From assembly GCA_002901265.1 (NCBI GenBank), contig PPHI01000008.1, forward strand, positions 46,505 to 110,504: a stretch of DNA of 64,000 bases, given 5' to 3'. The position numbers and the translations under genes were made by a program. The DNA is from Rhodopirellula baltica. GTDB lineage: Bacteria; Planctomycetota; Planctomycetia; Pirellulales; Pirellulaceae. Shown here piece by piece: positions 34,970 through 44,523 of the stretch. A model generated the notes under the pieces. That model made no database searches, was not told where the DNA came from, and worked only from the letters and a program-made list of their open reading frames with translations. Each line of letters begins with the position of its first letter. Position 1 is the first letter of the stretch.

Positions 34970-36135
34970 ATGGATCAGGAAGAATTCAACGGAAACGCCA
35001 TCCCGGCTGACCAAGACATCAACGCACAAGTTTCAAACGACGCCGCAGCAAGCAGCGACGTGCACTCCATGCAACCGGTTGACGAAGTCGCAGTTCAAAC
35101 GGCTGATGAAGCCCCGTTCGACACGGACGCCCCCGTCGGGCTCACCGAAGAGCCTGTCGAGCTTACAGAAAACTCTGCCGAGCTGGTTGAAGAGCCCGCC
35201 GATTCCCCCGCCGAGGCCATCGAGGACGGTGACCTGGACGAAGCCAAAGCCGCCTGGGAGAACGCCGAAAACGCCGCCCAGCCCACCGAAAACGACCCCC
35301 AAGCCGTCACCGCCGAAGACATCGAGCGAGCCAGCGAACTGGCCGAGCCCTTTGTCGGAATGTGGAATAAGTTGATCAGCACGACCAACTGGGAAAAAGG
35401 CAAGATCATCAGCGAGTGGCGAGCGAAGTTGATCGCCTCTGGAGTAGATGCGACACAGTACAGCGACGAAGCTTGGTCAAAACGTGTTGGTGGTGTGACC
35501 TCACCCCACGTCGGTCGCCTGCGTCGTGTCTATGAACGCTTCAATGACTCTTATCAGAGCTACGAAGGACTTTATTGGAGCCACTTCCTCGCAGCTCTCG
35601 ACTGGGAAGACGCCCCTCTCTGGCTGGAGGGAGCTACGAAGGAGAAGTGGAGCATTTCGGCGATGCGTGAGAGTCGCTGGAAAGCCGAAGGTGCTGTCGA
35701 AAGCAATCGCCCCACGCTAGCCAAGTGGTCGAAGTTGACCTGGATGAGGATGTCACCGAATCCGCCGTCCAAGGTGAAAAGGAAGAAGGCGGCAAAAGTC
35801 GCGAGTATGACAACGAAGGCTCACCCACCGCCGCCGGCCCGACTTTCGAAGGCCCCGATTTCGGCGAGGAAGAAGAGCTGCAAACGATGGCCGGGCAAGC
35901 ACCACCCGCACCTGGCGGCGAGACCGCGGTGAAAGAGGAAGGCGAAGCGTCCACGCAACCGCTCGATCCCGTGCAACCGTTCATGGGACTGCCTGAATTG
36001 CCAGACGATATGTCGGATGCGATCGAGTCGATCAAGCTCGCCATCTTGCGTCACAAATCCTCAGGCTGGCGGGACGTCGACCAGGACACCGTTCAGCGGT
36101 ACCTCGAAGCCGTTGGCATCATGCTTCGCGCCTAG
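34970..36135 (+). pseudogene. Acidic conserved planctomycete hypothetical, frameshifted near 35725
   Basis: Frame 1 (ATG 34970) gives an acidic N-terminal third (residues 1-110, Glu/Ala/Asp-rich) and a helical core with GMWNKLISTTNWEKGKIISE and VGRLRRVYERF. After about residue 252 the frame turns into a basic, Pro-rich shadow that stops at 35932. The adjacent frame, in phase from about 35725, gives a fitting acidic tail (VEVDLDEDVTESAVQGEKEEGG, then LPELPDDMSDAIESIKLAIL) to 36135. One added base within GCCAAGTGG restores a protein of about 388 residues. I do not recognise a function; the family is known to me only as a planctomycete hypothetical. Confidence 0.7.
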
Positions 36136-36149
36136 GCGTATCTGCCTTA

Positions 36150-36200
36150 CGTGCTGACCGATTCGCCGTGCTTTCAGCATTGCTTGCATCGGTCGGCACG
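36150..36200. repeat. 13-bp inverted repeat (large hairpin)
   Basis: CGTGCTGACCGAT (36150-36162) pairs with ATCGGTCGGCACG (36188-36200), with one G-U pair. It begins 14 nt after the stop codon of the frameshifted acidic gene. There is no T-run, so a factor-dependent end, a 3' stabiliser or a small RNA element are all possible. Confidence 0.55.
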
Positions 36201-36238
36201 CGGGATGCATCCTAAGTGTGTTATCTGCGTCGGCGTTG

Positions 36239-36262
36239 GCTGACGGATCCGCTGACGGATCC
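36239..36262 (+). repeat. Tandem duplication of a 12-mer
   Basis: GCTGACGGATCC occurs twice in direct contact. It lies outside any gene, about 175 bp before the small membrane protein start. Confidence 0.5.
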
Positions 36263-36438
36263 TCATGCGTGTTCAAACCGAGCACGCTAGCCTGGATTCG
36301 AGATCCGACTGAGCACGCCGCAGGTTTTTCTGGGAACTTTCCGAGATTCGCTCAAGTCAATCTATCGCACAGTGAGCGGATCCTGGGAAGCTCCGGATCA
36401 CGGATGTCTTCTCCCCTTTTTGCTGATGATGGATCGTC

Positions 36439-36717
36439 ATGCTAGGCCCACTTGAACTAATTAACGTCTTCGAATCACTGGTCATGCCACTGATCGGATT
36501 GTGGGTCCTGCTTTCCACCAAACTCTCAATTGGCGAAGAGCTGGTCCGTGCAGAAAAACGCTTTATCGCAACCTTGGTCGTGATGAGCTTGATCACGCTA
36601 CGCACCGTCGCCGGGCTTCATGATGCTTGGCTGATCCACATGGTGACCCTCGCCGCGATGGTTCTGGGCGTGTTTATCATCCCCGGACGAAGCGACCAAG
36701 AAGTCGCCGCCTATTGA
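36439..36717 (+). CDS. Small membrane protein
   Basis: The 92-residue product has hydrophobic segments at about 8-25 (FESLVMPLIGLWVLLS), 42-58 (FIATLVVMSLITL) and 66-84 (HMVTLAAMVLGVFI), separated by short polar loops. It ends with no overlap one base before the end of the convergent RND pump gene. No family motif is recognised. The start ATG has only a weak upstream GGAT. It is credible as a real gene because its hydrophobic pattern is regular and its base usage matches its neighbours, but function is unknown. Confidence 0.55.
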   Translation: MLGPLELINVFESLVMPLIGLWVLLSTKLSIGEELVRAEKRFIATLVVMSLITLRTVAGLHDAWLIHMVTLAAMVLGVFIIPGRSDQEVAAY

Positions 36718-39700
36718 TCAGGACTGCTCGCGACGAAAGATCATCTGGATGTCTTCCAAGATCAAATACAGGCAAGGCACCAACACCAAGATGATCGCTG
36801 TCGAAAACAGAATTCCGAATCCGAGCGAAATAGCCATCGGAATGATGTACTGAGCTTGAAGCGAGTCTTCAAAAATCAGCGGTACCAATCCGCCGAACGT
36901 TGTCAGCGTCGTCAACAAGATCGGACGAAAACGACGAACGCCAGCCTGTGAAATGGCCTCATACGCCGAACAGAATTTTCGTCGTCGGTTTGCGTAGTCA
37001 ATCATGATCAACGAATCGTTGATCACGACACCAGACAACGCGATCACGCCCATCAGGCTGACCAGCGAAATGTCGTAGCCGAGGACGATATGGCCAAGCA
37101 CCGCGCCGACAACGCCGAACGGAATCGCGACCAGCACGACCAATGGTTGGACATAGCCGCGAAAGGCGATCGCCAATAACGAATAGATCACCGCCAGTGC
37201 CAACCCAAACGATCCCCATAACGAAGACGTCGCTTGGCGCATTTCCGCGTCACTGCCTTCGAAGCTCCATGTGATTCCTGGATAGCTCTCGCGCATCTCC
37301 GGCAGAACTTCGGTTCGCAACGCCTGGATCACTTGCGTCACCGCACGTTTGGGCTCAACATCCATCGACACATTGATCACCCGTCGACCGTCGCGTCGTT
37401 CGATCGAACGAAAGGCCAGCGTTTCCTCCACATCAGCCACGTCCAGTAACGGAACTTCCACACCCGACGGTGCACGGATCACCAAGTCTTCGAGACTGTA
37501 GATGTCTTCGCGCTCGTCCTCGGGAAGCTTGACGCGGACTTCGTTCTCGTTGGTGCCACGCAGCAGCCGCAGCGCCAGCGATCCGAAAAACGCCCCGCGC
37601 AATTGTTCGCCCAATTCTTCGTCGGTTAAACCGAGAGCGCGGCCTTCGGGACGCAAACGAAAATCGTATTGGACCTTCCCCTTGTTGTAGCTATCGCTGA
37701 CGTCGCGAACATTGGCAAACCCTTCGCATCGCTCAACCAGCATCTGCGATGCCTTTTCGAGCACCCCGATATCGCTGTGGCTAAGGTCGATGCTGATCGC
37801 GCGGCGATAACCGCCGGGGCCGCTTTCGGCTTCAAAGGTGACTTGGTTGACACCGGGCAAATCGCCGATCGAATCACGCCACAAGTCGATCACTTCTTTC
37901 GCCGTCATGTCTCGCTGGTCCGGCGGCTTCATCACGATTTCGACATCGATAAAGCTCTGACCGCGGACGTTGGTTTTGATTCCCTCGGCGACTTCGTAAA
38001 GATTGTGCTCTTCAAACATCTTCAAGCTCGCCTTGGTCACCGCGTCAGCGATTTCCGCCGCTTGAGCCTGCGTCGTTCCGACCGGCATTCGCACCCCGGC
38101 TTCGATTTCGTCGGCGGAAACTTCGGGCATCAAAATCATGCCCATGTGCGCGCTCGTCGCGTATCCGGTCACCACCAAAAACAACGCCAGGGCGATGCTG
38201 GCGGTGACGTATCGAAATCGCAAGCACAGCAACAACACCGGCTGAAACGCGATTTCGATCAAGCGATTGAACCCGCGGCTGAACGCTTGCTGTGCCGAAT
38301 GCAGAATGCCGCCGATCCCGCCACGACGACCGGCCTTGCGGGCATGCGCCAAGTGGGCGGGCAAGATGAACAGTGATTCAAGTAGTGACAAAGTCAGGAC
38401 CAAGATCACCACGACGGGCAGCGGTCCCCAGAACTTGCCCGTCTCGCCAGGGATAAACATTAGCGGCACGAACGCGACGATGTTCGTCAGAATGCTGAAT
38501 ACCACTGGGCCGGCGACTTCACGCGTGCCCTCGATCGCGGCCAATTCGTCGTTACCGGTTTCCAGGCGTTTCTCGTAGACGTTCTCTCCCACCACCACGG
38601 CGTCATCGACGACGATGCCAAGCACGACTAAGAAACCGAACAGCGAAATCATGTTCACACTGACATCGGCAACCGGCAGTAACAACAAGCCGCCGATGAA
38701 GGAAACGGCCATTCCCATCATCACCCAGAACGCGAGGCGAAACTCGAGGAACAGGGCCAAGATCAACAGCACAATGACCACGGCCATGATCGCGTTTTCG
38801 ATCACCAGGTTGAGCCGCCGGCGAAACTCTTCGGCATTATTGCGGTCGACACGCCATTTCACGCCGGGTGGCAGGACGCTTTCAAACCCAGCCATCGTTT
38901 CGGCAACCGCATTTGCAACATCGCTTGGTGATTGCGACCCGGTGCGATAGATATCCAGCTCGACCGATGGCGTTTGGCTGAACTGTGAATGGAAGCCGAC
39001 CTCTTCGAAACCATCGCGGATGGTCGCGATCTGATCCAGCGTGACCGCTGGCCCATCGCGCCCGCTGACAATCTCCATCGCCGCAAATTCGTCGGCCCAT
39101 TGTTTGCGTGCCTTCACTCGCAACAGGATTTCACCCGCATTCGTCTGCACTGAACCGGCTGGCACGTCTTGGCTGCTCGTTCGAATTGTCTCTGCGACAT
39201 CAGAGAGCGTCAGCCCGTATTCACGCAGCCGCTGACGCGGGATTTCGATATGTGTCACATAGGCTGGCACACGGCGCAATTCGACCTGCGTGATCTGTTC
39301 GTGAGCTTGCAATTGATCGCGAAGCTGTTCGGCTAACTGGCGTAGAGCCCAGACATCGATCGGCCCGTACAGCGAGATTTGCAACGCTTCACGCTGCTCG
39401 GATTGCAGCCGCACTTCGGGCTGCTCGATCTGATCGGGGAACGTACGAATGCGATTGACCGCCTGATCGATATCCTGAAACGCCTTCATGCGCTCCTGGC
39501 CTGCGACCAATTCAATCATCACTTGGCCGCGTCCTTCGCGAGCCTCACTGGTGATTTCTCGAATGCCTTCGACAGCGCGAATTGCACCTTCGATCGGACG
39601 CAAGATACCTTGCTCGACCTCTGCGGGTGACGCCCCGGGATAGCCTACCGTGACTTCGACAATGTCGAGCTGGAACTGGGGGAAGACTTCTTTTTGGATC

Positions 39701-39870
39701 GCAAACGCCGACCAAATTCCGCCACCGAGCAGAATGAACATCAGCAAGTTGGCGGCGATCGAGTTATGCGCCATCCAGGCAATCGGGTCGCTGATCGAAA
39801 CAGGCTTTGATTCGACTGTTTGCGTCGCTGGATCCTTTGCCAGCTCCTGGTCGGGTGAGTCCTGCATCAC
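36718..39870 (-). CDS. RND-family efflux pump (AcrB/HAE1-type inner membrane transporter)
   Basis: The 1050-residue protein has the 12-TM RND layout. A first TM follows [16 protein letters not shown], with [20 protein letters not shown] marking the first porter loop. The conserved charged TM4 region reads [19 protein letters not shown], where two Asp residues relay protons. A second half repeats the pattern with [23 protein letters not shown] [18 protein letters not shown]. It exports small toxic compounds or lipids by proton exchange. Its ATG overlaps the adaptor stop by four bases (ATGA). It is the last gene of the efflux operon. Confidence 0.95.
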   Translation of the reverse strand: MMQDSPDQELAKDPATQTVESKPVSISDPIAWMAHNSIAANLLMFILLGGGIWSAFAIQKEVFPQFQLDIVEVTVGYPGASPAEVEQGILRPIEGAIRAVEGIREITSEAREGRGQVMIELVAGQERMKAFQDIDQAVNRIRTFPDQIEQPEVRLQSEQREALQISLYGPIDVWALRQLAEQLRDQLQAHEQITQVELRRVPAYVTHIEIPRQRLREYGLTLSDVAETIRTSSQDVPAGSVQTNAGEILLRVKARKQWADEFAAMEIVSGRDGPAVTLDQIATIRDGFEEVGFHSQFSQTPSVELDIYRTGSQSPSDVANAVAETMAGFESVLPPGVKWRVDRNNAEEFRRRLNLVIENAIMAVVIVLLILALFLEFRLAFWVMMGMAVSFIGGLLLLPVADVSVNMISLFGFLVVLGIVVDDAVVVGENVYEKRLETGNDELAAIEGTREVAGPVVFSILTNIVAFVPLMFIPGETGKFWGPLPVVVILVLTLSLLESLFILPAHLAHARKAGRRGGIGGILHSAQQAFSRGFNRLIEIAFQPVLLLCLRFRYVTASIALALFLVVTGYATSAHMGMILMPEVSADEIEAGVRMPVGTTQAQAAEIADAVTKASLKMFEEHNLYEVAEGIKTNVRGQSFIDVEIVMKPPDQRDMTAKEVIDLWRDSIGDLPGVNQVTFEAESGPGGYRRAISIDLSHSDIGVLEKASQMLVERCEGFANVRDVSDSYNKGKVQYDFRLRPEGRALGLTDEELGEQLRGAFFGSLALRLLRGTNENEVRVKLPEDEREDIYSLEDLVIRAPSGVEVPLLDVADVEETLAFRSIERRDGRRVINVSMDVEPKRAVTQVIQALRTEVLPEMRESYPGITWSFEGSDAEMRQATSSLWGSFGLALAVIYSLLAIAFRGYVQPLVVLVAIPFGVVGAVLGHIVLGYDISLVSLMGVIALSGVVINDSLIMIDYANRRRKFCSAYEAISQAGVRRFRPILLTTLTTFGGLVPLIFEDSLQAQYIIPMAISLGFGILFSTAIILVLVPCLYLILEDIQMIFRREQS

Positions 39871-41117
39871 TCCGCCGCCCCGCCGCCTTGGGGCTTTCCT
39901 GGCGTATCTGCTGCGCCGTCGTCTTCGTCACTGATTCGACGCAAACCGACACCATCGGCAACTGTCGCCAATGTTGTCATCACAATTTCATCGCCGTCAT
40001 CCAGGCCGCTCGAAACGTATGCGTATTCGGCGTCTTGAAACACGATCTCGGCATCACGGATTTCAAGTTTGTCGTCCTTCATCACCCAAACGGTGTCGGA
40101 ATCACGCACCAACTTTCTTGGCAATCGAAAGACATCGTCGATCGGTTTGCCTTCGATTTCTGTTTCAATCAAAGTTTCCAAAATCAACGGCGGCTCGTCC
40201 GAGTCTAGGCCGAGTGGATCGGGGATGGTGACGAGTACGCGTGCTAAACGAGTTTGCTGGTCCAGTGAACCGATCATGCGAGCGACTTTGCCTTCTCGTT
40301 CGACTCCTGCGGGCCAAGAATCTGGATTGCGCAGCCGCACCGATGAACCGCCTTCACCGGCTTTGTCCGGGAAGTCAACCCAGCGCAGGCTGCGTACAGG
40401 CACGGTCGCAATGATCCAGTATTCGTCGACTCCAACGAGTTGTCCCAGGTCATCGCCCGTTGCGACTTGCGATCCGACGTTCACGGAACGGCTCAGGATT
40501 TGTGCATCGAAAGGGGCGATGATTTTCGTTCTCTCGAGGTCCAGCTTTGCACGCTCGATCGCGCCTTCGGCGGCACTGACTTCGGCGCGAATCGATGCGA
40601 TCTGCGGCTCACGTAAAACCAAGGCTCGGTTCGTGTCGTTGATCGTCCCTTCCAGCATTTCCAGTTCTTTCTTGGCCAAGCTTTGGCGGCCTTGTTCGAT
40701 GTCCAGGGACGCCTGAGCCTGGGCGAGTTCGCTTTCGCTGATCGCCAATGCGTTCTCGAAATCCGCCGGGTCGATTCGCAGCAGCAACTCGCCTTGTTGA
40801 ACCATTCCGCCGGGAACGAACTCCGACGACAGTTCGACGACTTGGCCGCGAACGCGCGGGCTGAGCGAGATACTTTGTGCGGGCTGGACTTTGCCAAGCA
40901 CAACCAATTTCGGGGCATAGCTGCCGCGGTGGACCACGATGGTTTCGACCAAAGCCGACGACTTTCGTGTGGCAGTGATTTTTTCTGCCGTCGGTTCGGT
41001 GCGATTGATCACGATGATCGCCGCGACTGAAGCTCCCAGGATCGCGACACAAGCGACTAGATTTCCCAACACGCGAAGCGCTCGCCAAATCAGTCGTTTT
41101 TTTGGTTCGTCATTCAT
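39867..41117 (-). CDS. RND periplasmic adaptor (membrane fusion protein)
   Basis: The 416-residue protein has an N-terminal TM anchor ([19 protein letters not shown]), then the biotinyl-lipoyl-like half motifs of HlyD/AcrA proteins ([26 protein letters not shown] and [20 protein letters not shown]), a coiled-coil hairpin between them and a C-terminal beta-barrel. It bridges the pump and outer membrane factor. Its start overlaps the end of the outer membrane factor gene by 8 nt (41110-41117). Confidence 0.93.
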   Translation of the reverse strand: MNDEPKKRLIWRALRVLGNLVACVAILGASVAAIIVINRTEPTAEKITATRKSSALVETIVVHRGSYAPKLVVLGKVQPAQSISLSPRVRGQVVELSSEFVPGGMVQQGELLLRIDPADFENALAISESELAQAQASLDIEQGRQSLAKKELEMLEGTINDTNRALVLREPQIASIRAEVSAAEGAIERAKLDLERTKIIAPFDAQILSRSVNVGSQVATGDDLGQLVGVDEYWIIATVPVRSLRWVDFPDKAGEGGSSVRLRNPDSWPAGVEREGKVARMIGSLDQQTRLARVLVTIPDPLGLDSDEPPLILETLIETEIEGKPIDDVFRLPRKLVRDSDTVWVMKDDKLEIRDAEIVFQDAEYAYVSSGLDDGDEIVMTTLATVADGVGLRRISDEDDGAADTPGKPQGGGAAE

Positions 41118-42672
41118 CTAGATCAATCTCGGGAAGACGCTCCACCGTCTTGAGAAGTTGTTCGAAGTCGCCGGAATTGTCCGGCGGGCCCGGTTGTGGT
41201 TCCTGATCCGGTGCCAGTAGTTCGGCCGCGTCCAAGGCGGGAACGACGTTCAGGCTTTCGCCCTGCGGCAAATCCTCGATTTCGACCGTCACCGTTGGTT
41301 GGGAATCGAACCCGCCAGCGAGTGCCAAGTACAACGAGACCCGGATCAGAAGTAATTCTAGTTGCGCGGTCAAAGTTTCGCGCTGCAATCTTTGCTCGGC
41401 GGTGATCGCACTCAGTACGTCCAAGTAATCCGCGTCGCCAATGTAGTATTGCTCCAACAGAAGCTCCGCGGCCTGATCCGCGAATTTGGATTGTGCCCTG
41501 AGGTGTTTGAGTCGTTCGATTTGGTATTTTTCTTGCGCCAAGCTGTCTTCGACTTCACGAAATGCATTCAGCATCGTATCGCCGTATTCGTTGAAACGCT
41601 GCCGCACGACCGCACCGGTGCGAGCGATTTCGGCGCGGCGTTGGCCACCGTCAAACAACGGCCCCACCAGCTGTGCACCGATCGAAACGAACCAGTCGCG
41701 AAACAGGTCTTCCGATCGGCGAGCCGAATTGAGCAATGATCCGGTCAGGTTCAGCCGCGGAAACTGGTCCGAAATCGCTGATGCGAGATCTCTGTCTGCA
41801 GCCATAAAGGCAAGGTAATCGCGACGTACGTCTGGACGCCGCTTCAGCAACTCGGCCGGCAACCCGGTCGCTGGCATCGGCGGCAATTCCGGTAACTTTC
41901 GTCCTGTGGCATAAGTCGCCTGCTGTGGCAGTTGCCCAAGCAAAATCGCCATCTGGTGCTCAAGCACTTCGATGCGAGATTTAACGACCACCGATTGCTC
42001 CAGGGTGGATTCGACAAGTTGACGTTGCCGTAAAACGTCCGGCAATCGGACCTGCCCCAATCCGAAGCTCGCTTCTTGCCGCATCAAACCCATTTGGTTG
42101 GTTTCGATTTGGTTTTCTAACAGTGCCAATTGAGCGTGCGCTTCGATCAACGAAAACCAAGTTCCTGCCACATCTGCGGTCAGTGCTAGCGCGATCGCTT
42201 GGTAATCCGCTTGCGTCGCCGATGCACGAAGCTGCGCAGCCTGAACATACGACTCGATACGGCCCCACAAATCCACGGGATAACTTGAGTCGAGCCCCCA
42301 CACATAGGATTTCGTATCCGGCCCTGGGCCGAAGGTATGTGATCCCGAAGCGACTATATTGACATCCGGCAGCAGGTCCGATGCTTGTCTCCGGGCGAGT
42401 GCACGCGACGCATTAATCCTCTGAATCGCAGCGGCAAGCGTGAAGCTGCCGCTAAACATCTGCTCGACTTGTTGATTCAGTCCGTCGTCTTCGAACGTGA
42501 TCCACCACTCATTCGGAGCGGGGACGTTGCCGCCTTCGGAAAACTTGGGCGGTGGTTCTGCGGTGAAACGCCCGGCGGGCTTTGTTTTCACCGCGCAGCC
42601 GCACATCCCGAATACAAAACAGGTGAGGATGGGGGCGATCAACCCCTTGCGGACCGGTACGAGTCTGTTCAT
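41110..42672 (-). CDS. TolC/NodT-type outer membrane efflux protein
   Basis: The 520-residue protein opens with a hydrophobic signal and a Cys cluster near residues 24-28 (MCGCAV), close to a lipoprotein lipobox. Two repeats of the outer membrane efflux domain follow: about residues 70-280 with [22 protein letters not shown], then 290-490 with [20 protein letters not shown] and [18 protein letters not shown]. This is the outer exit channel of the RND system. It is the first gene of a three-gene operon transcribed toward lower coordinates. Confidence 0.92.
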   Translation of the reverse strand: MNRLVPVRKGLIAPILTCFVFGMCGCAVKTKPAGRFTAEPPPKFSEGGNVPAPNEWWITFEDDGLNQQVEQMFSGSFTLAAAIQRINASRALARRQASDLLPDVNIVASGSHTFGPGPDTKSYVWGLDSSYPVDLWGRIESYVQAAQLRASATQADYQAIALALTADVAGTWFSLIEAHAQLALLENQIETNQMGLMRQEASFGLGQVRLPDVLRQRQLVESTLEQSVVVKSRIEVLEHQMAILLGQLPQQATYATGRKLPELPPMPATGLPAELLKRRPDVRRDYLAFMAADRDLASAISDQFPRLNLTGSLLNSARRSEDLFRDWFVSIGAQLVGPLFDGGQRRAEIARTGAVVRQRFNEYGDTMLNAFREVEDSLAQEKYQIERLKHLRAQSKFADQAAELLLEQYYIGDADYLDVLSAITAEQRLQRETLTAQLELLLIRVSLYLALAGGFDSQPTVTVEIEDLPQGESLNVVPALDAAELLAPDQEPQPGPPDNSGDFEQLLKTVERLPEIDLDE

Positions 42673-42994
42673 GCCTGTGATCTAGGGCTTTGAACTTCGC
42701 GATAGCAACCCCAATCACGCCGTCGGCACCGCGATCGGCCTTTGCGAGACGAAAACGGATGCCGAACAGGACGATCGGGTATTTCCAGCTTTACCGGCTG
42801 TCCCGCCATCGAACCCGCTGCTTTCATGAACGTTCTATTCGATAGCCCGCCCTCAGTGGCAATCTAGCGGGATTGATCGAACCTATAGGTGACGGCGATA
42901 CTGATGCCAACGATGCAGGACGGCTTGCGATGTTCGCTCGTCCAGATTCGGTCGCCCCATTCGGTGCTTCATTTTCCTCTGTTTGCCTAGTTTC
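42673..42994. other. Divergent intergenic region between efflux operon and aroA
   Basis: It should hold the promoters of the efflux operon (minus) and aroA (plus). I see no repressor gene here, which would be common beside RND systems, and no strong operator-like dyad. Nothing else is supported. Confidence 0.4.
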
Positions 42995-44359
42995 ATGTCA
43001 TCCCCCACCTCCGTCGATCCGCCGGCCAGTGTCACCGTGATTCCTGGGGGGCCGGTCCGCGGCAGCATCCGTCCTCCGGGGAGCAAAAGCTTGACCAATC
43101 GCGCGTTGATCTGTGCGGCGATGGCTAAAGGGTCATCGAAGCTGACCGGTTGTCTGCGCAGCGAGGACACGGCCGTGATGATCGACAGCTTGCAAAAGTG
43201 CGGTGTCAAAATCGAAGTCGACGGGGACACATTGCATGTCGATGGCAGCCAGAGATTCGCGCCGCGTGAAACGGTTGAACTTTTTATCGCCAACAGCGGT
43301 ACCAGCGTACGCTTTCTGACCGCGGCATTGTCAGCGGCCGGCGGCATGTATCGCTTGTCAGGTGTCCCTCGCATGCATGAACGCCCGATCGCTGATTTGG
43401 TCGACGCACTCACTGAGGTCCAAAACGGTGCAATCCGGTGTGAATCCGATGGCGGATGCCCTCCGGTGATGATTGAATCAAACGGCTGGAATGACGCACT
43501 GATCACCGTCGCCGGAAACGTCAGCAGCCAATACCTCAGTGGCTTGATGATGGCCGCGCCGATCGCGATTGGCGATGCGATTGATTCAGTCACGATCCGT
43601 GTCACCGGCGAATTGGTTTCACGTCCCTATGTCGACATGACCGCCGAAACAATGCGTTCCTTTGGCGCGGTCGTTGACATCGAAGACATTCAAGACAATG
43701 GCGAAAGCACGGTGAATGTCGTCGTTCGCCAAAACGGTTACCAAGGCGTCGACTATGCGATCGAGCCAGATGCTTCGGCCGCAAGTTACTTCTGGGCCGC
43801 CGCCGCAATCACCGGTGGCGAGGTCACTGTGAAAGGCTTGACGCCAGATGCGATGCAAGGCGACGTTGGGTTTTGCAACGTGCTCGAGCAGATGGGCTGC
43901 ACCTTCACCCACGACGATGACTCGATGACGATTTCAGGCCGAGCCAGCCGTGGTGTGGATGTCGACATGAATCACATCAGTGACACCGTTCAAACCTTAT
44001 CGATCGTCGCCTTGTTCGCCGATGGTCCCACTCGCGTTCGCGGCGTTGCCCATAACCGTTTCAAAGAGACGGACCGCATTGGCGACCTCGCTTGTGAACT
44101 GCGAAAACTGGGTGCAACGGTCGAAGAACACGAAGACGGGATGACGATCACGCCACCTGCAAACGGTGTCCAGCCGGCAACTCTGGAAACCTATCACGAT
44201 CACCGCATGGCGATGAGTCTGGCGTTGGCGGGCTTGTCGGCCGAAGGTGTTCAGATTTTGGATCCATCGTGCACTGTGAAGACCTATCCTGAGTTTTTCA
44301 AAGACCTCGAAGAACTGCTCGGGCGACCACACCAATGGGCCGACTCGGCCGTGGAGTAA
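42995..44359 (+). CDS. aroA: 3-phosphoshikimate 1-carboxyvinyltransferase (EPSP synthase)
   Basis: With the ATG at 42995 (TTG at 42983 is less likely) the product is 454 residues. Family signatures are GSIRPPGSKSLTNRALICAA near the N-terminus, NSGTSVRFLTAALS, GVPRMHERPI, then HNRFKETDRI and YHDHRMAMSLALAGL near the C-terminus. It makes EPSP from shikimate-3-phosphate and phosphoenolpyruvate in the chorismate pathway. No other aro gene is adjacent. Confidence 0.97.
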   Translation: MSSPTSVDPPASVTVIPGGPVRGSIRPPGSKSLTNRALICAAMAKGSSKLTGCLRSEDTAVMIDSLQKCGVKIEVDGDTLHVDGSQRFAPRETVELFIANSGTSVRFLTAALSAAGGMYRLSGVPRMHERPIADLVDALTEVQNGAIRCESDGGCPPVMIESNGWNDALITVAGNVSSQYLSGLMMAAPIAIGDAIDSVTIRVTGELVSRPYVDMTAETMRSFGAVVDIEDIQDNGESTVNVVVRQNGYQGVDYAIEPDASAASYFWAAAAITGGEVTVKGLTPDAMQGDVGFCNVLEQMGCTFTHDDDSMTISGRASRGVDVDMNHISDTVQTLSIVALFADGPTRVRGVAHNRFKETDRIGDLACELRKLGATVEEHEDGMTITPPANGVQPATLETYHDHRMAMSLALAGLSAEGVQILDPSCTVKTYPEFFKDLEELLGRPHQWADSAVE

Positions 44360-44443
44360 CAGCGTTCTTGCCGCAGCGGCCCGCTCTGCTGAGCGACCTG
44401 TTCTGCGGTTCAACCCGGTGCGTCTTGGGTGAGCTAGAATGAG

Positions 44444-44483
44444 TACACGCGTACCGCTAACAGCGTACTGTTGTTACACGCGT
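44444..44483. promoter_or_regulatory. Possible operator: direct repeat and dyad before the DUF1549 operon
   Basis: TACACGCGT occurs at 44444-44452 and again at 44475-44483, 31 bp apart (about three helical turns). Between them GTACCGCT-AAC-AGCGTAC forms a dyad with one bulged base. The pattern sits 40-80 bp before the ATG at 44524, in the place for a regulator-binding site. No matching regulator is known. Confidence 0.4.
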
Positions 44484-44523
44484 GCTTTTCATCTCCCCCC
44501 TCCTGCAGCACCAGGCCTGTCTT

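Larger units (their letters stand above)
36136..36438. other. Intergenic region with hairpin and tandem 12-mer
   Basis: This 303-bp gap between two plus-strand genes holds a 13-bp inverted repeat (36150-36162 with 36188-36200, one G-U pair, 25-nt loop). It also has a tandem duplication of a 12-mer, GCTGACGGATCC, at 36239-36262. The first could end transcription of the upstream gene though it lacks a T-run; the second has no known function. Confidence 0.5.

Noticed and set aside
38600..38960. Plus-strand frames across the RND pump
   Set aside because: The pump's conserved TM4 motifs lie on the minus strand at this point.
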